Below, piece after piece: positions 7,186-13,274 of a DNA stretch of 64,000 bases (position 1 is its first letter; each line of letters opens with the position of its first letter). The notes beneath the pieces are model-generated. The model searched no databases. It worked only from the letters and a program-made list of their open reading frames with translations, and was not told the DNA's origin. This DNA is from Shumkonia mesophila (GTDB lineage: Bacteria; Pseudomonadota; Alphaproteobacteria; Rhodospirillales; Shumkoniaceae). The stretch covers positions 558,001 to 622,000 of the forward strand of contig NZ_JAOTID010000001.1 of NCBI RefSeq assembly GCF_026163695.1, read 5' to 3'. The translations under genes and the position numbers were made by a program.

Positions 7186-8091
7186 GTGATGCGCCTTTCC
7201 GAGAAAGAGGCTTACGAGACGTTCAAGCAAATCCGTTGGTCCGCGAACGACGGCGAGCCGATTTGCCCGCGTTGCGGTTGCGTGGCCGTCTACCACTACC
7301 GGACCCGGCGCGTCTTCAAATGCGAAGCGTGCGAGGCGCAATTCAGCGTGACGACGGCAACAATCTTCGCCAGCCGCAAGCTGCCGATGCGCGACCTGCT
7401 GGCGGCTATTGCCATCTTCGTGAACGGGGCCAAGGGTATCAGCGCATTGCAACTGAGCCGTGACCTGGATTGCCAGTACAAGACGGCTTTCGTGCTGGCC
7501 CACAAGCTGCGGGAAGCGATGGGCGCTGGCATGCCTCGGACGGTTGGTGGTCATGTCGAAATCGACGGGGCCTATTTCGGCGGTTACGTGAAGCCTGAGA
7601 ACCGCAAGGAAGATCGCAAGGACCGTCGCCTTTCCGAGAACCAATCCGGTAAGCGCCGCATCGTTGTCATCATGCGCGAGCGCAAGGGCCGTTCGTTGCC
7701 GTTCGTGTTCGACAGTGAGGCGGCTTCACTTCCCACGATCCAGGCGCGCGTCAAGCTCGGCACGACGGTTTATGCCGATGAGGCTAGTTGCTGGGATGAC
7801 CTACACGCCCGGTTCATGGCCCATCGCATCAACCACTCGGTGGCGTTCAAGGACGAAGAGGCTTGCACCAATCAGGCGGAAAGCTACTTCTCCCGGCTGC
7901 GGCGGGCTGAGATCGGCACGCACCACCACATCAGCGGCCGGTATCTTCACTCCTACGCTCGCGAAATGGCGTGGCGCGAGGATAACCGGCGGCAGCCGAG
8001 CGGGACGCAATACGCCATGGTGGCGAGTGCCGCGCTCGGGCATCCGGTGTCGCGGGAGTGGAAGGGCTATTGGCAGCGGACGGCCAACTAA
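7186..8091 (+). CDS. IS1595-family (ISXO2-like) transposase
   Basis: Catalyses cut-and-paste movement of the element at 5763-9369. An N-terminal zinc-ribbon (CPRCG...CEAC spacing, about residues 26-50) is followed by an ISXO2-like DDE domain: VEIDGAYFGGYV holds the first acidic residue, VYADEASCWDDL the second, and NQAESYFSRLRR the third region, with GTHHHISGRYLHSYAREMAWRED after it. The listed start is GTG 7186, with ATG at 7189. Codons upstream in the same frame, after the TGA at 7126, encode QHFLLSSKARTLSLAKV, which resembles the usual N-terminus of such transposases but has no start codon, so a mutation or recoding upstream is possible. Confidence 0.9.
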   Translation: MMRLSEKEAYETFKQIRWSANDGEPICPRCGCVAVYHYRTRRVFKCEACEAQFSVTTATIFASRKLPMRDLLAAIAIFVNGAKGISALQLSRDLDCQYKTAFVLAHKLREAMGAGMPRTVGGHVEIDGAYFGGYVKPENRKEDRKDRRLSENQSGKRRIVVIMRERKGRSLPFVFDSEAASLPTIQARVKLGTTVYADEASCWDDLHARFMAHRINHSVAFKDEEACTNQAESYFSRLRRAEIGTHHHISGRYLHSYAREMAWREDNRRQPSGTQYAMVASAALGHPVSREWKGYWQRTAN

Positions 8092-8301
8092 GAATAGCAA
8101 CTACGTGTTGTGGCCTCGCCCACAAAACTGTCCATATCCGGTATTTTTCTTGACTCTTACAGCCATGAGTGATCTTTTGATTTTCGTGGACACGGCACTT
8201 CATGCCGAGACCCTGGACGCTCCTGAAGCCTTGTACCGGCGGGGCGTATGGGGCGCTTCGGGGGATAGGACCAGCCTATCGCCTTGGCATAGGAGGCCAT
8301 T

Positions 8302-8418
8302 ATGGCAGCCATGTCCCGTTTGCCCTGGGGGCGCGCCGTCTATGTACGGTCGTACTTCAGGGTTAGGTACAGAAAAAGGGAGCGTGTAAGCTCCCACTTC
8401 CGGAGGTGGCCGGGCTAG
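8302..8418 (+). CDS. 38-codon basic ORF with a strong ribosome-binding site (element passenger)
   Basis: ATG 8302 is preceded by a perfect AGGAGG (8291-8296) at 5-nt spacing, much stronger than most sites in the window. The peptide begins MAAMSRLPWGRAVYVRSYF and ends in a strongly basic tail (RYRKRERVSSHFRRWPG). It lies after the transposase and just before an intrinsic terminator, in the same transcription direction. I cannot assign a family. The high Arg content could suit an RNA- or DNA-binding peptide, but this is speculation. An overlapping frame starting at 8165 lacks such a site and is considered less likely. Confidence 0.45.
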   Translation: MAAMSRLPWGRAVYVRSYFRVRYRKRERVSSHFRRWPG

Positions 8419-8445
8419 GACCACCTCAAACCATCTCTGAAACTC

Positions 8446-8475
8446 GGCGGCCCCTTTGGGGCCGTCCTTTTTTTA
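8446..8475 (+). terminator. intrinsic terminator downstream of the transposase unit
   Basis: Stem CGGCCCC (8448-8454), loop TTT, and complementary GGGGCCG (8458-8464) are followed by TCCTTTTTTTAA. This is a clear Rho-independent terminator for the plus-strand transposase/small-ORF transcript. Confidence 0.9.
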
Positions 8476-8496
8476 ATCTTTGAGAGTTTAATCAAA

Positions 8497-8531
8497 TTGG
8501 TTGGGAAGTCAACATGATTGTACAATCATGT
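8497..8531 (+). promoter_or_regulatory. promoter overlapped by a perfect 20-bp palindrome (operator)
   Basis: ACATGATTGT at 8512-8521 is followed directly by its exact reverse complement at 8522-8531. The palindrome covers a -10 like hexamer TACAAT (8521-8526), which has TTGGTT 18 bp upstream as a possible -35. Transcription would start just after it and serve the small gene at 8557. The arrangement suggests negative autoregulation by the ribbon-helix-helix-like product. Confidence 0.6.
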
Positions 8532-8556
8532 ACCAAGAGATACCATCTGGCGCATT

Positions 8557-8814
8557 ATGGCGCCAAAATCGAAAGACAGCCGAACGCGATTCCTTGAGCC
8601 GCTAGCAACTGACGTCGCCGCCTTTCGTGAAGCAATGGGAATGGGCGTCACGGAAATTGGCCTAATCCGGGATGCAGTGCGTGCGTTCATCAATCTCAAG
8701 ATCGGAAAAGATGACGAGTTACGGGAGAGATACGAGGCCGAGCGCAAGAGACTTATGGCACTCAAGATTCAACCCATTCGACTTGTGAAGCCAGATGATA
8801 GAACCAAGTCGTGA
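8557..8814 (+). CDS. small ribbon-helix-helix-like protein (element passenger)
   Basis: An 85-aa product. After a basic start (MAPKSKDSRTRFLEPLATDV), the segment AFREAMGMGVTEIGLIRDAV, continuing RAFINLKI, resembles the helix-turn-helix of Arc/MetJ/CopG-type ribbon-helix-helix repressors, where the ...RDAVRAFI pattern is common. A charged coiled tail (DDELRERYEAERKRLMALKI) follows. The frame extends upstream to a TTG at 8518, but that lies inside the palindromic operator, so ATG 8557 is preferred. Assignment to the fold is an inference. It is likely a repressor of its own promoter and perhaps of other element genes. Confidence 0.6.
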   Translation: MAPKSKDSRTRFLEPLATDVAAFREAMGMGVTEIGLIRDAVRAFINLKIGKDDELRERYEAERKRLMALKIQPIRLVKPDDRTKS

Positions 8815-8834
8815 GTTTAGGACGTAACGCGCAA

Positions 8835-8860
8835 ATTTTCCGTCACGCGTGACGGAAAAT
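8835..8860. repeat. perfect 26-bp palindrome between convergent passenger genes
   Basis: ATTTTCCGTCACG (8835-8847) is followed without a spacer by its exact reverse complement. It lies between the end of the ribbon-helix-helix gene and the end of the minus-strand passenger, whose stop codon falls inside it. The T tracts are on the outer 5' side of each arm and the A tracts on the 3' side, the opposite of an intrinsic terminator. A protein-binding site or cruciform is more likely than a terminator, though mRNA 3'-end protection is possible. Confidence 0.8.
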
Positions 8861-9282
8861 CTCCCAAATCTGATACTGCCCCGGCCCCTGATCCGACCTA
8901 ACCGCGCCCTTGTCGCGCTGCATCCTGAGCGCCACGCCTACGCGCTTCGTCATCAACCGCAATAGCCGCTGATCGTCCTTGTCCAGCGTGCGGGACACTA
9001 GCAGTTTCAGTGCGATATCCCGCGTCGTGAGCGGTTCCGCCGCTTGCCTGAGTATGGCAGGATGATGCGGGACATCTGGCCTCGGTTGGCCCAATCCTTG
9101 GGCGGGCGAAACGCCTTGGGCCTGATGGCCTCGACCTGATGGGACGGACCGAATTGCAGAATGGTCGCGTCGATATGCTCAAGGTCGGCTAGAAGCTGGC
9201 GCAACTTGTCGTGTGTGGCTTCGATCTCGCCCGCGATGTCCGCACGGCGCTTCACAAGGCCGGTAAGCACGTAATCGGTCAT
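8843..9282 (-). pseudogene. frameshifted passenger gene of unknown function
   Basis: The first frame (9282 to 9007) starts MTDYVLTGLVKRRADIAGEI and runs to DWANRGQMSRIIL. The continuing sequence is then in a second frame ending at 8843: ILRQAAEPLTTRDIALKLL, then RLMTKRVGVALRMQRDKGAV, then RSDQGPGQYQIWEI. One missing base near 9057-9063 separates the two; the span of 440 bp is exactly one short of 147 codons. A coiled-coil N-terminal half and a winged-helix-like C-terminal half can be seen. Shine-Dalgarno GGGAGA lies 6 nt before the start. I remember related hypothetical proteins in IS1595-type neighbourhoods but know no function. A sequencing error remains possible. Confidence 0.7.
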
Positions 9283-9346
9283 GGTGATTCTCCCGTTGTG
9301 TGGGAGAACGGTAGCAAGGAAGGCAGGGTAGGCCGACAGGCTGCTT

Positions 9347-9369
9347 GGTGCGTTTGCTACCTAATGCCG
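9347..9369 (-). repeat. right terminal inverted repeat of the IS1595-family element
   Basis: Reads GGTGCG...AATGCCG on the plus strand and is the exact reverse complement of 5763-5785 over 23 bp. A partial copy of the motif (GGTAGCAAGG, 9310-9319) lies about 30 bp inside and may be an accessory transposase site. Confidence 0.9.
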
Positions 9370-9377
9370 GAAAATCC
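9370..9377. repeat. 8-bp target-site duplication, right copy
   Basis: GAAAATCC, identical to 5755-5762, flanks the right inverted repeat of the element. Confidence 0.88.
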
Positions 9378-9421
9378 TGCAGGCGCGACAGGGAGTCTCC
9401 GATAAACTCCACCGGCTTCAT
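9370..9421 (-). pseudogene. 5' part of interrupted Gp49/HigB-like toxin gene
   Basis: From ATG 9421 the minus strand encodes MKPVEFIGDSLSRLQDF and then enters the inverted repeat of the mobile element. The MKPVE.IGDSL..L..FP opening is typical of Gp49-family toxins. Joining 9421-9370 to 5754-5618, that is, deleting the element and one target duplication, gives exactly 63 in-frame codons ending at the antitoxin start. This segment therefore marks the original start and upstream control region of the toxin-antitoxin operon. Confidence 0.75.
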
Positions 9422-9431
9422 CGCGGCGGTA

Positions 9432-9445
9432 TATCCATATGGATA
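9432..9445. promoter_or_regulatory. palindrome upstream of the interrupted toxin gene, probable TA operator
   Basis: TATCCATATGGATA is a perfect 14-bp palindrome 10 bp upstream of the toxin ATG. Toxin-antitoxin operons are usually autorepressed through such a site by the antitoxin's helix-turn-helix. Since the insertion, the operator is separated by 3.6 kb from the antitoxin gene. Confidence 0.5.
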
Positions 9446-9486
9446 ACGCGCCGCAAGGCCGAAACGAGGGCTTGCCGGTAGGGGGA

Positions 9487-9515
9487 TTGACAAACGACCG
9501 ACATAGGACTATAGT
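9487..9515 (+). promoter_or_regulatory. strong sigma70-type promoter with no obvious gene directly after it
   Basis: TTGACA (9487-9492) and TATAGT (9510-9515) are separated by exactly 17 bp. The next confident coding start is at 9831, more than 300 nt downstream. A 65-codon ORF at 9637 and a T-run at about 9652 lie in between. It could drive the small ORF plus the hydroxylase with a long leader, or a short RNA. Confidence 0.55.
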
Positions 9516-9636
9516 CTGTTCAAAGGCATTTACACCCGACCCTCTGACGATCTATCGGGCGTTCGGGGGATGGAAACGGCGGGCTGGCGGGGTCGGCAGC
9601 CATCAAGCCCTTGAAACGAAAGAAGAAAAGGGCAAA

Positions 9637-9834
9637 ATGACGAGAAATGACGATGTTTTTTTCCGTAACAGCCCCGCCCAGCCGGTCGAAAGGCCTTTCT
9701 TATCAAGCCGTTGCACACGGCAAGCCGGAATCGGCCAGGGGCAGGAATCTCGTCATTTCAGGGCACCGTCGGCCGCCTGCGGCATGGCGGGGCTGGACAA
9801 ACGCCCCATAAGCACAGACATGATGGCGTCATGA
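9637..9834 (+). CDS. possible small ORF overlapping the hydroxylase start
   Basis: A 65-codon frame starting MTRNDDVFFRNSPAQ, preceded by AAGGG at short spacing. Its last codon and stop overlap the ATG of the following hydroxylase as ATGA, so translation could be coupled. Composition is not clearly coding and I recognise no family. It may be a leader ORF or chance. Confidence 0.25.
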   Translation: MTRNDDVFFRNSPAQPVERPFLSSRCTRQAGIGQGQESRHFRAPSAACGMAGLDKRPISTDMMAS

Positions 9835-11066
9835 CCGCCTCGCCCGCCTCCCCCGCCCCCCTCGAAACCGACGTGCTGATCGTCGGCGGCGGGCTCGTCG
9901 GCGGCGCGCTGGCCTGCGCGCTGGCCTCGGCCGGCATCGCCTCGGCGGTGATCGAGAAGGACGACCCGGCCAACCACCTCACGGCGGCCTTCGACGGCCG
10001 CGCGTTCGCCACCGCCTACGCCACCCGGCGCATGCTCGAAGCCCTCGGCCTGTGGCAACGCATCGCGCCCGAGGCCTCGCCCATCCTCGACATCCGGGTG
10101 TCGGAGGGGGGGTCCCCCTTCTTCCTGCACTTCGCCCACGGCGAGGGCGGGGACGAGCCCTTCGGCCATATGGTCGAGGCGCGCACCATGCGCCGCGCCA
10201 TCCACGCCCGCATGGCCGAATGGCCGGCGATCCGCCTCATCGCCCCGGCCCGGGTGGTGTCGCTGGCCCGCCAACCCGGCGGCGTCGAGGCGGTGCTGGC
10301 CGATGGCAGGCGGCTTCGGGCCGCGCTGGCCGTGGCCGCCGACGGCCGCGGCTCGCGCCTGCGCGCCGAGGCCGGCATCCGCACCACCGGCTGGCCCTAC
10401 GGCCAGCACGGCATCGTCTGCACGGTGGCCCACGAACGGGGGCACGGCAACGTGGCGCACGAGCATTTCCTGCCCTCCGGCCCGTTCGCCATCCTGCCTT
10501 TGACCGGCAACCGCTGCTCGCTGGTGTGGACCGAGCGCAGCGATCTGGCGCCCCACCTGATGGGCCTCCCCGAGGCCGACTTCGCCGCCGAGGCGGCGCG
10601 GCGCATCGGCGATTTCCTGGGTCATCTCGAGGTGGTCGGCCCGCGCTGGTCCTATCCCCTCGGCCTGCAGTTCGCCGAACGCGCGCACGACCGCCGCCTG
10701 GCCCTGGTTGGCGATGCGCTGCACGCCATGCACCCGATCGCCGGCCAGGGGCTCAACATGGGGCTGCGCGACGCCGCCACCCTGGCCGAGGTGCTGACCG
10801 ACGCCCGCCGCCTCGGCCTCGATCTGGGCGACGGCGCGGCGCTGGCCCGCTACGACCGCTGGCGGCGCTTCGACAACTTCATGATGCTGGTGGCCACCGA
10901 CGGCCTGACCCGCGTTTTCGCCAACGACATCCGGCCGCTGAAAGCGGCCCGCGACCTCGGGCTGGCCGTGGTCGGGCGCATCGCGCCCCTCAAGCGCCTC
11001 ATCATGCGACACCACATGGGCACCCTGGGCGAGCTGCCGCGCCTGCTGCGCGGCGAGGCGTTGTAG
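9831..11066 (+). CDS. UbiH/UbiF/Coq6-family FAD-dependent hydroxylase
   Basis: A flavin monooxygenase of 411 aa that probably hydroxylates the aromatic ring during ubiquinone synthesis at the inner membrane. The N-terminal Rossmann motif DVLIVGGGLVGGALACALA binds the FAD ADP moiety. The family DG-type motif (AVAADGRGSRLRAEAGI) occurs in the middle, and the second FAD motif, LALVGDALHAMHPIAGQGLN, with its GD...HP...GQG pattern, is complete. The regioposition (C5, C6 or C1) cannot be decided from sequence. The start is set at MTASPASPAP, just before the Rossmann strand; an upstream extension is low-complexity. Confidence 0.9.
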   Translation: MTASPASPAPLETDVLIVGGGLVGGALACALASAGIASAVIEKDDPANHLTAAFDGRAFATAYATRRMLEALGLWQRIAPEASPILDIRVSEGGSPFFLHFAHGEGGDEPFGHMVEARTMRRAIHARMAEWPAIRLIAPARVVSLARQPGGVEAVLADGRRLRAALAVAADGRGSRLRAEAGIRTTGWPYGQHGIVCTVAHERGHGNVAHEHFLPSGPFAILPLTGNRCSLVWTERSDLAPHLMGLPEADFAAEAARRIGDFLGHLEVVGPRWSYPLGLQFAERAHDRRLALVGDALHAMHPIAGQGLNMGLRDAATLAEVLTDARRLGLDLGDGAALARYDRWRRFDNFMMLVATDGLTRVFANDIRPLKAARDLGLAVVGRIAPLKRLIMRHHMGTLGELPRLLRGEAL

Positions 11067-11087
11067 CGACGATACAGAGGAGGAACG

Positions 11088-11927
11088 ATGGCGGATAACC
11101 AGGATCGGGTCTGGCTCATCACCGGGGCCACCACCGGCTTCGGCCGTTCGCTGGCGCGGGAAGCCCTGGCCCGCGGCGGCCGGGTGGCGGCGACGGCGCG
11201 CGATCCCGGGCGGCTCGATGCGGCCCTGAAGGCAAGCGATCGCGTGCTCGGCCTCACCCTCGACGTCACCGCCGCCGGTGAGTGCCGCGACGCGGTGGCG
11301 GCGACGCTCACGGCCTGGGGGCGCATCGACGTGCTGGTCAACAATGCCGGCTACGGCTTGGTCGGTGCCGTCGAGGAGGTCAGCGACGCCGAGGCCCGGG
11401 CGGTCTTCGACACCAACGTCTTCGGCCTTCTCAACGTGCTGCGCGCCGCGCTGCCGGCGATGCGCCGGGCCGGCCGGGGCACCGTCGTCAACATCGGCTC
11501 GGTCGGCGGCCTGCTGGCCCGCTCGGGCATCGGCGTCTATGCGGCGACCAAGTTCGCGGTCGAGGGCATCAGCGAGGCCCTGCACCAGGAGCTGAAGCCG
11601 CTCGGCATCGGCGTGACGGTGGTCGAGCCGGGGCCCTTCCGCACCGATTTCTCCGGTCGCTCGCTCGTCGATTCCGCCGTCGTCCTGGAGGCCTATGCCG
11701 GGACGGCCGGCGAACGGCGGGCCGAGCTGCGCGGCAAGCACGGCGCCCAGCAGGGCGACCCCGACAAGGCGGCCCGCGTGATCATCGACGCCATCGACGC
11801 GCCGGCGCCGCCGTTCCACCTGGTGCTGGGCAATCCCGCCATGGCGCGGGCCACCGAAAAGCTGAAGGCGCTGCTCGAAGAAATCGAGCGCTGGCGCGGC
11901 CCCAGCGCGGCCACCGATTTCGACTGA
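11088..11927 (+). CDS. short-chain dehydrogenase/reductase (classical SDR)
   Basis: A 279-aa NAD(P)-dependent oxidoreductase. The cofactor motif TGATTGFG is near residues 13-20, the NNAG motif near 85, the catalytic Ser in NIGSVGG, and the Tyr-Lys pair in YAATK. It resembles the oxidoreductase subgroup with PGPFRTDF after the active site. The substrate is unknown. A Shine-Dalgarno GAGGA precedes the ATG. It follows the hydroxylase by 21 bp on the same strand and may be co-transcribed. Confidence 0.88.
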   Translation: MADNQDRVWLITGATTGFGRSLAREALARGGRVAATARDPGRLDAALKASDRVLGLTLDVTAAGECRDAVAATLTAWGRIDVLVNNAGYGLVGAVEEVSDAEARAVFDTNVFGLLNVLRAALPAMRRAGRGTVVNIGSVGGLLARSGIGVYAATKFAVEGISEALHQELKPLGIGVTVVEPGPFRTDFSGRSLVDSAVVLEAYAGTAGERRAELRGKHGAQQGDPDKAARVIIDAIDAPAPPFHLVLGNPAMARATEKLKALLEEIERWRGPSAATDFD

Positions 11928-11993
11928 CGGGGAGACGCCCTTCTTCGGCCGCCATCGCCCGGCGAAGTCCGGGCAGGGGCCCTCGCCGAACGG

Positions 11994-12362
11994 TTACGGG
12001 TCGCGGCTGAGGCCGAGGGCGGCCAGGGCGTCGAGATAGGTCTGCCAGATCTCGTCGTGGCGCGCCCCGAGGTCGTAAAGGGTGTCCCACGAATAGATGC
12101 CGGTGTCGTGCAGGTCGTCGAAGGCGATGCGGATGGCGTAGTTGCCGACCGGCTCCAGCCGGGTGATCGCCACCAGCTTGCGGCCGGGGACGATGCGCTT
12201 GTCCTGGCCGTGGCCCTGCACCTCGGCCGACGGGCTTTCGACCCGAAGATATTCGGCCGGATAGCGGAAGCGCTGGCCGTCCTCGAAGTCGACTTCGAGC
12301 GCCCGCTCCTCCTTCTTGAGGCGGATCTCGGCCGGCCTGTGGCGCATGCCGAAGCCGCTCAT
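11994..12362 (-). CDS. DUF971 / gamma-butyrobetaine hydroxylase-like N-terminal domain protein
   Basis: A stand-alone DUF971 domain of 122 aa. Visible features are [20 protein letters not shown], then [40 protein letters not shown], and [15 protein letters not shown]. In eukaryotes this domain forms the N-terminus of carnitine-synthesis dioxygenases; in bacteria it occurs alone or with iron-sulphur proteins. Its role is uncertain. The start overlaps the Trm112-family stop by 4 bp (12359-12362, ATGA), showing translational coupling. Confidence 0.88.
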   Translation of the reverse strand: MSGFGMRHRPAEIRLKKEERALEVDFEDGQRFRYPAEYLRVESPSAEVQGHGQDKRIVPGRKLVAITRLEPVGNYAIRIAFDDLHDTGIYSWDTLYDLGARHDEIWQTYLDALAALGLSRDP

Positions 12363-12571
12363 GGGGCCTTGCTCCGGACGCCCACGGGATTGCCGTCGAG
12401 CGGCCGCGCCTCGTCGACCAGCATGATCGGGATGCCGTCGCGGATCGGATAGGCCAGCTGGGCCTGGTCGCTGATCAGCTCCTGGGCCTCGGCGTCATAG
12501 CGCAGCGGCCCCTTGGTCAGCGGGCAGACCAGGATTTCAAGCAGTTTGGGGTCGACGGTTCTCTGGCTCAT
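12359..12571 (-). CDS. Trm112 family protein (YcaR-like)
   Basis: A 70-residue small protein with the Trm112/YcaR pattern: [20 protein letters not shown], then [20 protein letters not shown]. Most bacterial members have one or two Cys pairs, but only a single Cys is kept here, so zinc binding is doubtful. Eukaryotic and archaeal relatives activate methyltransferases; the bacterial role is unclear. The start at 12571 ([14 protein letters not shown]) gives family-like length; an extension of 20 codons upstream is less plausible. Confidence 0.87.
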   Translation of the reverse strand: MSQRTVDPKLLEILVCPLTKGPLRYDAEAQELISDQAQLAYPIRDGIPIMLVDEARPLDGNPVGVRSKAP

Positions 12572-12602
12572 GGAAACCTTTCCACTCCGACCGCGGGCGG
12601 AT

Positions 12603-13274
12603 TCAATGGCGAAGCTTGGATGTCTCCTCATCGCCCGCGCGCGTCACGATTTCAAGCAGATTCAACAGGAACTCTCCGCGTTCCGCCAGGCCCCGGCATT
12701 CGAGCAGGGCCTGCTTCTCGGTCGGCTCCAGCGGGCAGACCATGGCCAGCGCGCTGACCAGGGTGTCGTCGGCGATCGCCTCCAGGGCCGGCCAGTCCGC
12801 CTCCATGCCGTTCTTGGCGAAGAAGGCGCGCACCGTGGCCAGCAGGCGCTCGCGCCCCGCCACATGGCCGGTCTCCTCGGCAAGATCGTCGGCGAACCGC
12901 CGGTAGTCGACGGCCGCCCGGCGATAGCCGCGCACCATCGCGAGCTCGCGGGTGACGACGAACCGGCTGATCCCGGAGAGCGTGATCAGGTAACGCCCGT
13001 CGTCGGTTTCGGAAAAGGACGTGATGCGCCCGGCGCAGCCGATATCGTAAATGGGGGCGTCGTCGGGCACCGGATGTTCGAAGGCGCCGCGCGGCTGGAC
13101 CATGCCGATGGTGCGCAAGCCGGCCAGCGCGTCCTCGACCATGGTGAGGTAGCGCGGCTCGAAGATGTTGAGCGGCAGCTTGGCGCGCGGCAGCAACAGC
13201 GCGCCGCCCAGCGGGAAGATGGGAAGGTTTTCGGGCAGCGCCGGACCGCTGCTGTCGGGAATGCCGGCGGTCAT
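12603..13274 (-). CDS. LON-protease substrate-binding domain protein
   Basis: A 223-aa cytosolic protein consisting of the N-terminal (PUA-like) domain of Lon without the ATPase and protease parts. The motif [20 protein letters not shown], followed by [14 protein letters not shown], is diagnostic, and [10 protein letters not shown] closes the beta domain before a C-terminal helical part. It may recognise damaged or unfolded proteins, but no activity is established for stand-alone forms. The start codon overlaps the chaperedoxin stop (ATGA, 13271-13274), a pairing conserved in many alphaproteobacteria and consistent with a protein-quality role. Confidence 0.9.
   Translation of the reverse strand: MTAGIPDSSGPALPENLPIFPLGGALLLPRAKLPLNIFEPRYLTMVEDALAGLRTIGMVQPRGAFEHPVPDDAPIYDIGCAGRITSFSETDDGRYLITLSGISRFVVTRELAMVRGYRRAAVDYRRFADDLAEETGHVAGRERLLATVRAFFAKNGMEADWPALEAIADDTLVSALAMVCPLEPTEKQALLECRGLAERGEFLLNLLEIVTRAGDEETSKLRH

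Larger units (their letters stand above)
5763..9369. mobile_element. IS1595-family element with passenger genes (3,607 bp)
   Basis: The boundaries are fixed by perfect 23-bp terminal inverted repeats (5763-5785 and 9347-9369) and an 8-bp target duplication (5755-5762 and 9370-9377). The cargo is, in order, an ankyrin-repeat membrane protein (+), a DUF6471 protein (-), the ISXO2-like DDE transposase (+), a 38-codon ORF with a strong Shine-Dalgarno (+), a ribbon-helix-helix-like protein (+) and a frameshifted hypothetical gene (-). Most IS1595 elements contain only the transposase. Some subgroups are known to carry passengers, and this copy is unusually loaded. The left half is visibly less GC-rich than the flanking chromosome, consistent with transfer. 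The insertion interrupts a toxin gene after about 15 codons. Confidence 0.88.

Noticed and set aside
8165-8389. 74-codon ORF after the transposase
   Set aside because: No ribosome site and no coding composition; the overlapping 38-codon ORF at 8302 has a much stronger start signal.
8835-8860. Bidirectional intrinsic terminator
   Set aside because: T-rich parts are at the 5' sides of the arms; no T-run follows the stem on either strand.
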